From Panaeolus papilionaceus (lineage: Eukaryota > Basidiomycota > Agaricomycetes > Agaricales): a stretch of 64,000 nucleotides of DNA. The notes under the pieces were generated by a model. It saw only the letters and a list, made by a program, of their open reading frames with translations, did no database searches and was not told where the DNA came from. Positions 11,816-23,719 of this stretch are shown in pieces. Each line of letters begins with the position of its first letter. Within the stretch, counting starts at the first letter, position 1. The translations under genes and the position numbers were made by a program. The stretch is from contig JADNRZ010000041.1 in NCBI GenBank assembly GCA_015501605.1, forward strand, positions 1 to 64,000. Reading direction: 5' to 3'.

Positions 11816-13327
11816 TTAATAATGATGATTCTGGGTAAACATACTGTGGACATGAATAGATAATATAGGTGAATTCACTAGGCATGAAAAGAGCCATGTG
11901 CACTTGATTTCTGAAACCATGGTGAGTGGCATGAAAGAGTGTCCGGGGTAAAGAACACGTACAGGATACATAGGAAGGTCATTCAAGGTGATCCTCCCAT
12001 ATTTTTTCCAGACGACCAATGGTTTGAAAAATCGCATATGCTTGGGATATTGGACAGGGCCAAGGACATCCCAAGACTCAAGGCAAACGTCGAGCCGATA
12101 GAGTATCGATCCTAACTCATTCCAGAAACGGTCGCTGTATTTCTGGAGTTTTTTCGGAGATACTGTATTGATGGATCGTTCCGCGATCGCCACAAGACGG
12201 ACCTTTCGCACCCGTGACAAAAGGTCGCTAAGGTGAGTATCTTCAACCCAGATCGTGAATTCATGCTTGATGTGCAGATGAAAGGAAATGATGACGGTAT
12301 CCACATCCATCAACCGGGAAATTGCAGTGAAATACAACCAAGAACGGGGTTGGTGAAATTTTAAACGCGTGATCCTGGTTGGAGAGTTTCCCAGGAATTT
12401 TTCCATGGGGGTGGAGAAATTGACCGCCTCGAGAGACTCCAAGGGACAATCTTTGAGGATAGACAGAACCTGGTCGCCCCAGATGGAAAGATGAGTAAGA
12501 TGTGGAAGACTAATGAGGTCTACGGGAAACCCGTCATGTCGGACGATGGATAACGAAGTCCAGCCACGGAAAACGGTAAAACGCGGGGGATCAATGGAAT
12601 TCAAAATTGTTTTGTCGAAAATGCGAACCACACCGAGTGATTGAAGGAGTGGAGATTGTTCTAGGATGGGAACGAGGATATTGACATCGACATGTTGGAG
12701 ATGAAGTCCAGTGATACGAATCGGTATATTGTTCATCGGGTGTGTCAGGGAAAAGGAGTTCAGCCTGGGGAACCTTGACCAGTCGGGCGGGGAATCCATG
12801 AAAGATCTTGATTCCTCGACTCTCGTTGGCCAAAAGACAACAGGCTCGTGGTTTACGTATTTCATCTGATGACAGACAAGGGTTCGAAGGGAGGGAAATT
12901 GGCTGGATAAAATGGTTGGGAGATGATCGTACTCGCCCAACTCGAGATGGAGAGTCATGATCCTTCCTGATTCCTGGGAGATGATTTGTTGACAAAATTG
13001 TACACAATGGGGGGTGAGGCTCCTCATGTCGAAACGGAGTTCGAGTTGACTACCTTTCGAATACTGGATATGGCGCTCGATCTTGGAAATGTCAAAGTCG
13101 GTGTTGCAACAGGGGTATACGGTCCAAAACGCAGAGTTTGAGATGCAAACCAATTTCCATTGTTTGCAAACCAACATGCAGTTGACAATGTCTGCATTGC
13201 CGGTATAATGAGAGCTTTTCAACGGGTCAGTGTCGAGTGGAGCTAAACCCTTCAACTCCAATCGAGGTGCAAGGTAGGACAAAACGAGAAGAAAGACTTC
13301 ATCGGAAATTTGTGAAATATCGCTCAT
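11816..13327 (-). CDS. F-box-like protein with leucine-rich C-terminal half
   Basis: This is a 503-residue open frame without an obvious internal intron. Residues 1-60 have an F-box-like pattern: ISDEVFLLVLSYLAPRLEL, then MLVCKQWKLVCISNSAFWTVY. F-box proteins usually recruit substrates to SCF ubiquitin ligases through Skp1; that role is inferred from family knowledge. The rest is Leu/Ile-rich with recurring strand-loop-strand pieces (SFSLTHPM, LHLQHVDVNI, LPHLTHLSIWG), typical of irregular LRR folds. It is a tandem duplicate of the next gene. The first part is nearly identical to it in nucleotide sequence while the second half differs strongly. A GTACGT donor-like site at about 11963, at the same place as in the paralogue, may mean that the last ~45 codons are replaced by a short unseen exon. 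Confidence 0.75.
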   Translation of the reverse strand: MSDISQISDEVFLLVLSYLAPRLELKGLAPLDTDPLKSSHYTGNADIVNCMLVCKQWKLVCISNSAFWTVYPCCNTDFDISKIERHIQYSKGSQLELRFDMRSLTPHCVQFCQQIISQESGRIMTLHLELGEYDHLPTILSSQFPSLRTLVCHQMKYVNHEPVVFWPTRVEESRSFMDSPPDWSRFPRLNSFSLTHPMNNIPIRITGLHLQHVDVNILVPILEQSPLLQSLGVVRIFDKTILNSIDPPRFTVFRGWTSLSIVRHDGFPVDLISLPHLTHLSIWGDQVLSILKDCPLESLEAVNFSTPMEKFLGNSPTRITRLKFHQPRSWLYFTAISRLMDVDTVIISFHLHIKHEFTIWVEDTHLSDLLSRVRKVRLVAIAERSINTVSPKKLQKYSDRFWNELGSILYRLDVCLESWDVLGPVQYPKHMRFFKPLVVWKKYGRITLNDLPMYPVRVLYPGHSFMPLTMVSEIKCTWLFSCLVNSPILSIHVHSMFTQNHHY

Positions 13328-13773
13328 CGAGGTAACGTCCTTTCTCTTTTCCCGTTCTCTGAAAGGGACAGCAAAAGAGACGTGATGGGAGAGGGAGGGA
13401 AAGTTGAAACGTGCATGCGACTATCTCCGCTTAATTAATTTTTTTTTTTTTTCACAGGGTACAATGACTAACAGCCACCCATTGAAGCCTCTCCAAGGCC
13501 GATCACGTCAGATTAGAGCAATGGTTTAAATTCAAGCAAGATGGACGTTTAATTTCAGATTTTCATCCATCGAGGCCGACAATAAAGATAAGAATCACTA
13601 TTTAGGATATACTATTTATGACATGTCTTCGTTTCCTCTTCTCCGTCAAATTACGGATTGCAGGTAATAGGGTCGAGTTGAGCGCAGAATATGTAGAGCT
13701 ATTTGATCATCTTCTTCTGCTTTACAACAAGCCTCTGTGATTTATACAGTTGTGATGAGTCTCATAGACATCA
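13328..13773. other. Intergenic spacer with duplicated promoter segment
   Basis: This is the 5' flank of the upstream F-box-like gene. It contains ATCTCCGCTT, a T-rich run near 13440 and CACAGG in the same order as the 5' flank of the paralogue at 15240-15270. The duplication therefore included promoter DNA. No gene seen. Confidence 0.6.
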
Positions 13774-15135
13774 TCAGAAGCAGAGAAAACGTACCGGATA
13801 CAGGACAATGCCATTCAACTTGATGCTCCCATACTTTTGCCTGACAATCACTTGTTTGAAATAGTGCATATTCACGGGATATTCGACAGGGCCAAGAATA
13901 TCCCAAGACCCAAGACGAACTTTGAGGGAGTGAAGCATGATTCCCAACTCTGCCCAAAAAAGTTCGCTATGTTGCTGTCGTTGATCAAGAGGTAGAATAC
14001 CCTTGTAGGGTGCAGCCACAAAGCGGACTTTTTTGACCCGTGAAAAAAGTTCTTGGAGGTACCCATATTGCTCCCACTGTATGGGTCCAGTGGAGTCGCC
14101 CAAGAGTACCGAAATGACGACAGTATCTACAGTCTTCAGCTTTGGCAGTGCAGAAAAGTCTGCAGGACTATAGCGATGACGTATTTTCAAACGATTGATC
14201 CTGGTGGGGGCATGTTCCAGCAATGATTCAAGGGTGGTACAGAATCTATCAGCCTCAAGAGACTCCAAGGGACAATCTTTGAGAATGGAAAAAACCTGGG
14301 TATGCCAAACGGAAAGATGAGTAAGATGTGGAAGACTGATACGGTCCAAGGGTCTTCCATCGTATCGGACAATCTCAGAGGTGCCCCAGCCGGGAGAAAA
14401 GATAAAACGAGGGGGATCAAAGACGTCAAGAGGCCACATCTCCCAAAGAAAGTCAATACTGAGTGATTGGAGGAATGGCGATCTTTCTAGGATGCCAACC
14501 ATAATATTGACTTCGACATCCTGGAGATGAAGCCGGGTGACACAAGGAGGTGCAGTTGGCATGGGGTGCCGCAGAGAAAACGAGTCCAGTCTGGGGAACC
14601 TTGACCAGTCCATCGGGGCATCCATGAAAGACGGTGATCGCCAAAGGGCTTCATGCAGGGGATAGAGTTTTATCTGATGACAGACAAGGGTTCGAAGAGA
14701 GGGAAATTGGCTGGATAAAATGGTTGGGAGATGATCGTACTCGCCCAACTCGAGATGGAGAGTCATGATCCTTCCTGATTCCTGGGAGATGATTTGTTGA
14801 CAAAATTGTACACAATGGGGGTTGAGGCTCCTCATGTCGAAACGGAGTTCGAGTTGACTACCTTTCGAATACTGGAGATGGCGCTCGATCTTGGAAATGT
14901 CAAAGTCGGTGTTGCAACAGGGGTATACGGTCCAAAACGCAGAGTTTGAGATGCAAACCAATTTCCATTGTTTGCAAACCAACATGCAGTTGACAATGTC
15001 TGCATTGCCGGTATAATGAGAGCTTTTCAACGGGTCAGTGTCGAGTATGAGTACCCCTGCCAACTCCAATCGAGGGGCAAGGCAAGACAAAATGTGTAAG
15101 AAGACATCTTTGGGGATTTTTGTAAAAGTGGCCAT
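13774..15135 (-). CDS. F-box-like protein, tandem paralogue
   Basis: I start this gene at the Met at 15135 (MATFTKIPKDVFLHILSCL) because it aligns with the start of the neighbouring paralogue; the frame is open further upstream but reads into a hydrophobic, low-complexity stretch. The product is about 453 residues with the same F-box-like N-terminus (VCKQWKLVCISNSAFWTVY) and a leucine-rich repeat-like remainder (LHLQDVEVNIM, LPHLTHLSVWH). A block of about 375 bp near the 5' end (about 14670-15045) matches 12860-13235 with only about three differences, while flanking coding sequence is strongly diverged. It ends shortly after YPVRFLCF; a GTACGT donor-like site at about 13794 leaves room for a further small exon. 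SCF adaptor function is inferred from the family. Confidence 0.75.
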   Translation of the reverse strand: MATFTKIPKDVFLHILSCLAPRLELAGVLILDTDPLKSSHYTGNADIVNCMLVCKQWKLVCISNSAFWTVYPCCNTDFDISKIERHLQYSKGSQLELRFDMRSLNPHCVQFCQQIISQESGRIMTLHLELGEYDHLPTILSSQFPSLRTLVCHQIKLYPLHEALWRSPSFMDAPMDWSRFPRLDSFSLRHPMPTAPPCVTRLHLQDVEVNIMVGILERSPFLQSLSIDFLWEMWPLDVFDPPRFIFSPGWGTSEIVRYDGRPLDRISLPHLTHLSVWHTQVFSILKDCPLESLEADRFCTTLESLLEHAPTRINRLKIRHRYSPADFSALPKLKTVDTVVISVLLGDSTGPIQWEQYGYLQELFSRVKKVRFVAAPYKGILPLDQRQQHSELFWAELGIMLHSLKVRLGSWDILGPVEYPVNMHYFKQVIVRQKYGSIKLNGIVLYPVRFLCF

Positions 15136-16367
15136 CGAGTCAAGTTCTTCCTTTCTTTCTGTCTTGGTCTCGGTCTTTTTAAAGAGAAAAGTGAAAAAAA
15201 GGTGGGGGGAGAATGGGAAGATGTTGAGTATATACAACAATCTCCGCTTGAATTATTTTTTTCACAGGATCAAACGAGCTGATGCAAACCTACCAGAACC
15301 TTCCAACTAGAGCAAGTGACAACGTTCCACGTCGTCAGGGAATATACAGAGGACATGGACCAGACCCCGTGCAAAACAGACATATCTGTTATAATGGATT
15401 GGTTTTATTTTCGCGGACTTGTGTGAGTCCGTGATGGTGTTTCAACCTTGGCTGAGTAGTTACATTCTTAAATGTTGGATACCCGAGTTTCTTGGTATCC
15501 ATCCGGCAGTCGGCGCATGGTTCTGATATAAAATATGATATGATGTGTGAGATGTGAGGGTGAGGACGGTGAGCGCAAAGGGAAACGAGAGGAAGGAAGG
15601 TGCCGAATGCACACAGAACGACGAAATACGAACGAGACGAAACGAAATATGAAACACGAAGATGACGAGGGACGATGGCGACGAACTGGGTTGAAAATTC
15701 TCTAGTCTTTGTTGGAAATTGGGTACTGTACATTAGGGGATCAACGAACTTTGCTTTCAACAAGGATAATGGGCTTAGGGAGCTACAGCTGGGTGAATTA
15801 TCTTAATCCAGCATTGCAACCAGCACCACGGGCTCAAGAACAGATACAAAAGTATCCAGACGAAATCCCACATTCCATTCAGACATCAGCTACAGAACTC
15901 ACAGAGAAACGAACGCTTCGACAGAGTACCATGAACAACCAGATCCACCACAAGATATTAGGCAACTCAAACGTCAGGAACACATCAGCATCTCTAGGTC
16001 TTATTGACTGACATACCGAAACCGGTGTTCCAAAATGGACGATACAGGTTCTTTGTGCCTACCGACTCGTTCTTGGATAGCTGTTGATCCTTTGATGCAC
16101 TTTAAAGAAAAGGCAGTAAAATCTCGTATTTTGTTTTTAGCCGAACGAACATAACGGACCTACAAAGACATCGACTACAAACACGGATTTAAAGAGCAAA
16201 TAATAGGGAACAAAAAGGAAGGAAAACGCAACATAGAACAGGAAGATGTGCACACGATGGATAAGGCGGGTAGAAGAAAGCAAGCAACACCAAGAAAATA
16301 ACAATGTTCTATCCCTCCAAAGACCGACACGATAGTAACGACAGATGAATACACAGAAAATGTCCCT
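15136..16367. other. Intergenic, purine-rich tract, no gene seen
   Basis: I find no supported gene. A purine-rich stretch at about 15540-15690 contains ACGACGAAATACGA and related words that recur in inverse orientation near 10040 and in similar form near 63590. The remainder looks like ordinary fungal spacer. Confidence 0.5.
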
Positions 16368-19300
16368 CTAACGCCTCCTCGCCCTCTTGACCCGGTGATT
16401 TTGAATATTGAGAAGATGTTTCTCCTGGTTGGAACGACCAGATAACAAAATTTCTTCGTCTGACTTGACATCCAACTGACCGGCTTTACCCATTTCAACA
16501 GAGCGGGAGGCCCAAACCCCATGGACGGGCACAATGTGAATTTTGTCCAATGTGCAATTGACATAGGCGTCCCTTCTGCTGTCGAAAAAAACATATATGT
16601 CATGGCCAGGCTTGTTTTGAAACAAGTCCTGGATGATGAGGGAAAACTTGTCAAGATCAACGACCACAGGAGACTCGGCACGGGCCACCGAAAGGAAGTG
16701 ATGAACTTGTGCCAACCAAATACCTATCACGCTGCAGATGTTGATAAACGTAACTGGAACTGTTTCTTGAGTTACAACATAGTTAGCCATGACATACTCC
16801 AACAGCTGGTAGCAGATCCCACGAATATAGGCATACTCGTCAAGCTTGCTAGCGGATAAGCAGGGAAGCGCTTCGTTTCCACCATCCCCCAACTGTAAGG
16901 GGCCAATGTCCTTGTAAGCATCGGGCTCGAACAGGACCAAGGAAAGGCCCAGGGAGATAGCCGACAGCATCTCAACGATACCACTGCATGTATCCAGTGC
17001 AGGAATATGACAGTTTTCTGGGAAATGCATGTCAGAGGCACGTTGAAAAAAAAAAAAAACATTTGAAAGAAATGAATTACCCTGGGTGTCACAGGATTTG
17101 AGGAGAAACGCATGATGATAAAAGAGCAGGATTCGTTGAATCATGGCATTCTCAAACTTGGTATCACTTTTCCTGACGCACGAGGGGTAGGCTAATTGAC
17201 AAACGAGAGCGGCTATGGTTCGTGACATGGTGCCAGACATATATCCTTCGGACACTTGCAGAACCGACGGTTCTAGAGTGAACGTTGCATAATACGTACC
17301 AGGCATGATGACACTGGAATGGATCATCAACATACATTCCAATCAGGTTACCAAACGAGGAATTTACTCACAGATCTTCGCCCGGGACAAGCCTGACAGC
17401 AAGTACGTCAAAATCTGGACCACTGGGGGGTACATATTCAGGGATCCTGGGTGTTGCATACTGAAAATCGGAGGAGTTTCTATGAGAGCAGAGAAACCAG
17501 ATCTGGCAGCCTGAAAGAGGTCGCACCCAGGTAGCTCGACCTCCGGAAGTGAGCTTCGGGGCATCAAAATAACTAGGAAGAGATAAAAGGGCCCTGCTAA
17601 CACGGTTCCAGGGAAAGAGCTCGCTAGACCTGGTAATGAACGTCTGACGTGTCATCTTCCAAGCGGTGTGGTCGGAAAAAAAATCTTTGGGCCCTTTGTG
17701 CTCAACAAGTTGGGGATAAACGGTTTGAATGGGGGGTGGAATCCGCATTGCAGCGCATTCCAAAATACGCGCTATGGAAACAGACTGAACAACCGTTCGA
17801 ATATCAGATGTCAAGACTTGGGGGCGCATTAGCAAGGGAGAAACAGTTGAGGAGAGTGATCAAGTACCTTGAATAGGGATCAACATGCATGGGTCAATGT
17901 CATGAAGTGCGCGACAAGCGTCAGAAAAGGGGAGAGCTTCTTGTTCATGCTTTAATATCATATGAGACGACCGCAAAAACTCCTGACATTCATCTGCAGA
18001 TGGGTGTCTATCATAACTGGCAATTTCAAAATGAGAATTCCCGGGACCGTATTTGTCGATCAGAGTTGATTCAGCTGCAGCCCATTGGGAAAAGAGGGTA
18101 GAAACCTGAAAGGGCTAAAAATTGAAGAGTGTTAGTAAGAATAATAATAAAAGACAATAAAAAACTTGCAAGGGAGGGAAATTCGACATCCACTACATCC
18201 GCATCGGTCTTGTCGTCGTTTTCTATGTTTTGCAATCGAAGTTTGACTTTGGTTCGGGTACCTGCAGACTAAAGTATTGATGAACATCCGTCCTTCCCCA
18301 GAGTTTGAAAGGTAGTTACCAAAGGTTCCTTGTAAGAGAATTTCGGAATATCTTGTATCTCTTCAGCTGCATCATCGTACGTGACCCCATTTCTGAGAGC
18401 AGAAACAGCCTTCTCCAGGTGTTCAAGATTCTCAGGAGAAAGAGAGACGACCAAGCGGCAGCTAAGGGCTTCTTCTTCCAACGGCCGCTTATTACCATTA
18501 ATTGGGACCTCTGGGCTACTGGTATCCCGGGAACTGAGTGGACGATCGAGGAGGGTTATGGACTTCAAAGTGTTCTTCTGGACCCGTTCCTTGGGAGGGA
18601 CCTTCTTACGAGTTCGCCTGCTTCTCTTTCTCTTTTTTGGGGCCTTCTTTGGTTTTTCCTGTTCCTGCTCGCTCTGAGAGGGACCTTGGTTATCATCCTC
18701 CGGATTATCATCCAAGGAGGGACGTTTGATGTTATCGTCATCTTCTTGGGACGGGTCTCGGTCAACACTGTCGTCGTCGTCGTCATCCGAGTCTTCATCG
18801 CCTTCAACGTTATGCTGCTCGTCACTGCTCTCATCAGCCCTCTGCTCCTCATCCTCTTCCACAACACCTTGCTCGCCACGCTCCTCGTCATCGTCACGCT
18901 CATTGGCCTTCTGCTTGGCGTGCTCCTGCTCTTCATCCTGTTCCGGATCCCCAAGTTCGTCATGCTCCCGTCGATTGTCATGCTTATTACCTCCCAGCTC
19001 CATATGCTCCTGCTCAGGATGCCCCTGTCCACGATACGTTTCTTGACTCCCCTGACTGGATGGCGCCCTGCTAGCACTCATCGGATCTAAATCGCGAGGA
19101 CCAGAATCAGGGGAAACCGATCCACGCAAATCTAAACCCAACGGTCGAGATCGCGCCAACAGTCCCAATTGAATTCGGCCAAACTCTAGAACATCACCGT
19201 CCCCCTCAACCGATTCCGGAACGCTTGCACCAACGGGAATCGAGTTGCGCTGTGCCAGTGCCCTGACATCCTGACCGATAATAGCAACGTCAGCCATTAG

Positions 19301-20780
19301 GGTGTCCATGAGGTCTGATTGTGGCGTTGATCCTGATGACGAGGGTAAAAACAGAGGAGTCGCCCGCTGAACAGAAGAGGAACGGTCTGAATGCACAGTT
19401 GCTTCCTGAACAACTACCGCGTTATTGGCCCCATCCAAGACAGGTAAAACATCCCCAGTACCCGTAGAGGACTGTTGGGTTTGTAAAGCGGCTACCACGG
19501 AGACGGAAGATTCGTTTGCTTGCACTCTTCTCAATATGGAGGCATTAGCCGGTGTGGTTGGTGGTGTTTTAAGAGTTTGAACATAAAAAGGCTCTAGAAA
19601 AGAATGAGTAAAAGACGGGTAAGACAAATACAAAATACACACTAGTGTCAAACCAAGCTGCGATATCATCCAAAGCAGGCTGGCCATCCACGAAAACCTT
19701 TAGTTCACCCAACAACTCCTCACAACAAGAACGAGGATGCCCCTGTCCCATGGCCATCTTGAAGAGCGCCTGCCAGATGATGAGTTCAATCTTGACGATC
19801 CTCTGGGGTTTAAGCTTGGGTAGGTCATTGATGTACTAAATAGCCATCAGAACGACAGACTGGAAAAGTATCAGGGATGAAACGATACCCACCAATAACA
19901 TATCCAAACGTTTGGCGTGCCACTTGAGAATATTAGATACGGATAGGAGCCATATTGGGGAAATCGTAGCAGCCACAAAAAGAGGCATACGAGCTGCATG
20001 ATCGGTTTTGACATGTGGTCCAAGTCCCAAAAAATCATTTTCACTGCTCAGGTAATGAGGGAGAATAGCCGTATTAGCGAAATCAGTTGATAGAATCAGC
20101 CGCAGATGAGCTCCAGCGATGAGAAGATTGCGAAAAATATTGCAAGCGCCTTTTATTCGTTCTACGTCTTGAAGACACTCCTTGAATACATCGAGATTTG
20201 AACTGAGAGAAGAGGGTATGTGATGAACAGGAGTAGATTTAACAGATGATGAAGTGGCTTTGTTTATGAGAGCCTTTATATTACGGAGCGGGCCAAAAAA
20301 CTACAAACCCGTTGAAAAATATTCAAGGCATGATATTCGGAAACGAACCTTTGCCCATTGCCCAGGACCATCAACGTCGAAATGGGCATTTCTCTTCTCT
20401 TCCGTAGGTGTATCCAAAAGGTCTCCTGGTCCATGTTCTAAAGCTGAAGACACGTCGAGAATCCTCAAGATAGTCGTATAGGTGAATACATCCTCGGTGC
20501 CTGTTGCATCCAGTTGATTGGCATTGTTACCCATTAGGAACCAGTTGCGGAACGATTTAGCCGAATAGGTCTCTATCTTCATCTGCGTTTGCTCAAAGGA
20601 CAGGATACCCCGTTTCAACCTCTTTGTAACATCGTAAGCACAACATTATCCTGGAAAACAACGGCTTTGACTCGCCAGAAAACATTCCGCAGCGGAGGAA
20701 TCCACATCTGAGTCCAGCTGTCTGCCCTGTTGCCACTCGGAACTAATCCAGCCATAGCGATGATTCCCTTTTAAAAGCAT
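16368..20780 (-). CDS. JmjC-like family protein, metal ligands lost
   Basis: The multi-exon gene starts at 20780 (MLLKGNHRYGWISSEW). An 84-nt intron (20705-20622) removes an in-frame stop. Domains in order: a helical N-terminal domain that ends in YINDLP..KP and WFDT, shared by all four family members here; a Ser-rich then strongly acidic linker (runs of D/E around 18750-19000) followed by a basic KKRKRSRRTRKK patch, a likely nuclear signal; a conserved VEFPSL step; then a JmjC-like double-stranded beta-helix and helical C-terminus ending in a basic tail. The segment SLPSYF..LSGCQIWFLC aligns without gaps to the copy at 50.9-55.2 kb, where H.D binds metal, but K and T stand at those places. 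The distal His is Tyr (MPGTYYATF). Oxygenase activity is therefore unlikely; a structural or reader role is inference. Confidence 0.72.
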
Positions 20781-21478
20781 GATTTCGAAAATAATGAAAA
20801 GGGAAAAATTAACGATAAAAGAAAAAAAAAAAAAAAAAAAAAACAAGAGCAAGAAGGAACAACTTGTGTTGTGGCTACTTTAGGGCAGGTTTAATCAGCC
20901 ACCCAAAATCAAAAATTAAACTTTCGACCTCCCCCCGTCCCCAAAAAGCAATATGATATATTAAATCATAGGTGAAGCGCAGACTCAACTAGGTAACAGT
21001 CGAAGAATTTGCAACTGCTAATAACACCTGTTAATCAGTGTTGGCGAGAGGCCATAGGAGTTAACTCTGTGAGAAACCACCTCCCCTAAAGCTGCTCGTG
21101 TGCTGTGGTTCATCGCCAGGTCACGTGGGTATCTTTTTCCAGGATGAAAGTTATGAAAAAATCCCGACAATGGAACCAAATGAGGACTGTACCAGCATTG
21201 AATCAAAGAAAAATAACCATAGAATAATAAAAACCTAGTCCTACAGCGACCAGGCCCTCTCATTGGAGTATAAATTCGGTCTTTGCGTCCATTGCCGCTG
21301 GTCTCAGAGGCTGGGGAAATTCCCTGCAACAATTATGGCCTTGGGTCGTACTATTCGAACAAAGTCCTCATAAAGTTGATTCTCAATAAAGATTTTATTT
21401 AAATTCGTCATTCCACCGTACTATAAAAGGGACGTGCTCATCAAGCACATACAGTCGTAGCATTTGATGACGAACAAG
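20781..21478. other. Intergenic, 5' flank of JmjC-like gene
   Basis: A run of about 22 A (near 20822-20843) lies just upstream of the JmjC-like start codon, as a poly-T tract in its leader. No further gene is supported on either strand. Confidence 0.5.
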
Positions 21479-23071
21479 CTAGAGGAACGAACCCGTAGAG
21501 TCGGTGAACCGGCGCAAATGGGGTTTTATTCTACAAAAGAAAAATTCAGTAGGGTAAAGCGATGCTGTATGCCCAGACTCACCACAATCGACGAGTTTCT
21601 CGTGGAGAGGCAATGGGTAGGTCTCGTCCGGTTGGTAGAGAAATTTATCTCCATCAAGGAAAACAGGTCCATATTCCTGTTTGACCATGGATTTATGCCA
21701 CGAGGCTTCGTTATTGCGAGGAACGAATGGAGAGTAAAAACCTCCGGTGATGTTGCACTCGGTCAGTTGGGGCTGGTACTGATCGAGGAGGGATGCCAAG
21801 GAAGAAAAAAAATGCTCATTCGATATGTAGAATGGAGACGTAACCCTTCTCATGGGCAAATCAAAAGGAACAGGGGGTGAGATGAGGGAAAGATTGAATG
21901 ATTCGATCCGACGGAAAAATTGGTAGACCTGATGGAGATTGTCGTTGGTCAACCATTCCGTGGCAAAATAGGGACAGTCTTCTGCGCGAATGTCAACATC
22001 GAATATGCGGACTTGCACCATCTGACTCAAGGCGTCCCACCACAATGATTCGTCCAATGATAGCGCGGAAACACCGAAAGAGACCAGGTTGCGGGGTTTG
22101 CAAAGGTCGAAAAAGAGACAGAGGTTTTGATCGGGATAGTGAATGTACAAGCATTCGAGAGAGGGTACTTCAAGGTTGGGGAGCATATAGGCATCATAAA
22201 GACGGAGATTGATCAGAAAAGGCAGTTCGATACGATGGATGGAAGTAAACTGTAATTCGGCTGCATTCCAATCCAGGTGGACAAGTCGACCCATATGAAG
22301 CGCATACATGTCGTCTGAACCGGCTTCCGCCATATCCTTGGTAACGCTATAATCGACAGTAACAGCTTCTAGGCGGGGGGAGTATTGCAAGATGTTGATC
22401 AAACACCCAGTATCGATGGAACGAAAATGGAGATTGACGAGAGTAGAGTTGCTGAACATACGACTGTATGGGACGCATAGAACGGGCGAAACCGAAACGA
22501 GCCCGCTGATGACGGGTAAATTCCAACAAGGGAATCCTTGGAGGCATTTCATATTCTGTGAATTCATCTGGCCACGCGAGAGGGTCCTCGAAACGACGGC
22601 ATCGGAACAGATGAATAGCAACGTTTTCAAATGAGAGAACTCTTTATCGAATAGAGTCAGTAGGTCCCCAGGGCGTCTCAAGCCAATCTGAAGCACTTGT
22701 ATACGGATGGAAGCGCATTGGAGCTCCTTTATGAAAGCATGGACCTGAGTGGCAGTGGCCTCCTGGAGATCCAGTTGAATGGCAACGGTTCGAGTTCCCG
22801 AGAGCTGAATTCGGCGACGCAAAAAATCCAACACCGTCTGTCCATTGATAGGTGTAACAGGAGGTAATGCAATAGCTGTCCAAAGGGAGGATTTACCCTC
22901 ACATACATCCCGCCACGCTTTATTGACGAGCAGGAGGGGAAGAAGGCTTTCTTGAACCATCTGGACACCCCAGCCGTAAGGAGTGTGAGCTATACTTTTG
23001 TAAACATCCAGTTCTGGGTCAAATAGCTCCAAGACCTGTCGAAGAATAGACGGGAAACGAGAATAATCCAT
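21479..23071 (-). CDS. F-box-like/LRR-like protein
   Basis: This is an uninterrupted 530-residue frame starting MDYSRFPSILRQVLELFDPEL. Residues 40-75 (LLPLLLVNKAWRDVCEGKSSLWTAIALPP) are F-box-like. Then come DFLRRRIQLSGTRT..LDLQEAT and leucine-rich segments (LVNLHFRSIDTGCLINILQ, LPFLINLRLYDAYMLP, VPSLECLYIHYP). The same order is seen at 25.8-26.8, 31.7-33.1 and 37.5-38.9 kb, so these form one local subfamily, distinct from the 11.8-15.1 kb pair. The subfamily usually ends near GPVFLDGDKF; about 45 further codons here may be an unrecognised intron or real extension. Ubiquitin-ligase adaptor role is inferred from the fold. Confidence 0.72.
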   Translation of the reverse strand: MDYSRFPSILRQVLELFDPELDVYKSIAHTPYGWGVQMVQESLLPLLLVNKAWRDVCEGKSSLWTAIALPPVTPINGQTVLDFLRRRIQLSGTRTVAIQLDLQEATATQVHAFIKELQCASIRIQVLQIGLRRPGDLLTLFDKEFSHLKTLLFICSDAVVSRTLSRGQMNSQNMKCLQGFPCWNLPVISGLVSVSPVLCVPYSRMFSNSTLVNLHFRSIDTGCLINILQYSPRLEAVTVDYSVTKDMAEAGSDDMYALHMGRLVHLDWNAAELQFTSIHRIELPFLINLRLYDAYMLPNLEVPSLECLYIHYPDQNLCLFFDLCKPRNLVSFGVSALSLDESLWWDALSQMVQVRIFDVDIRAEDCPYFATEWLTNDNLHQVYQFFRRIESFNLSLISPPVPFDLPMRRVTSPFYISNEHFFSSLASLLDQYQPQLTECNITGGFYSPFVPRNNEASWHKSMVKQEYGPVFLDGDKFLYQPDETYPLPLHEKLVDCGESGHTASLYPTEFFFCRIKPHLRRFTDSTGSFL

Positions 23072-23275
23072 GACAAGGTAAAGGTAGATATCAACACGCG
23101 TCCTTATCCAAACGATAAGAACAGTGTGTCATATCAGAGGATTCAAGCGGAGTCGAAGTTGAGTTTTAAACTCAACTTTTTTTTTTCTTCAATACCTTTA
23201 TCAACTCGGCCAACCTGCAACGTAATGACGAGGTACATCAGGATATTCTCATTTGTCAGGTACTCATCCACAGCT

Positions 23276-23719
23276 ATGTTTAGAATTGCCGATTTGAACA
23301 ACAGGACTCCGCACGACGATGCGAACCCTGACATGACCACCCAAAACAACGACACATCCAAAACCCTTACCGAAAATGACACCAACGGCAACGTCGTCGA
23401 GAATCCCTACGAAAGAACCGTCAAAGTTATAGTAATCGCATCTGATTCAGAAGAGGACAACACCATTGAATACAAAAACATCTCAAAGAAGAAGACGAGG
23501 GAGGAGAAAGTAGAAGAGCGGGCTCGACTCGAGAAGAAATTCGCAAAACTCTTGGGTAAATTAAAGGAAAAGCGAAAGAGACAGAAGAAAATGTCTTGGT
23601 GGAAAAAGGATTTTGAGGAGAGGATGGATGCAGCTGGGCATACTATGATCAACAGCGATGATGAAACCCCCACCGAATCCAATGATGCGGGCCCATCCGG
23701 AGAAGAAGAGAGACATTGA
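23276..23719 (+). CDS. Small charged hypothetical protein
   Basis: This is a 147-residue frame read from MFRIADLNNRT; the frame is open 50 codons further upstream but that part looks unlike coding sequence. It has an Asn/Asp/Thr-rich start, an acidic patch (IASDSEEDNTIEY) like a casein kinase 2 target, a long Lys/Glu/Arg helix predicted to be a coiled coil (about residues 75-115) and an acidic Ser-rich tail. The start region lies head-to-head with the neighbouring F-box-like gene, about 200 bp apart. I do not recognise a family and expression evidence would decide whether it is real. Confidence 0.4.
   Translation: MFRIADLNNRTPHDDANPDMTTQNNDTSKTLTENDTNGNVVENPYERTVKVIVIASDSEEDNTIEYKNISKKKTREEKVEERARLEKKFAKLLGKLKEKRKRQKKMSWWKKDFEERMDAAGHTMINSDDETPTESNDAGPSGEEERH

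Noticed and set aside
18305..19090. 261-codon frame on the + strand with hydrophobic, Val/Leu-rich sequence
   Set aside because: It is the complement of the acidic linker exon of the JmjC-like gene and is explained by its codon bias.
20622..20705. In-frame stop in the 5' part of the first JmjC-like gene
   Set aside because: An 84-nt GTGGAT..CAAAG intron removes it and joins the exons in phase at the place where the paralogues also have an intron.
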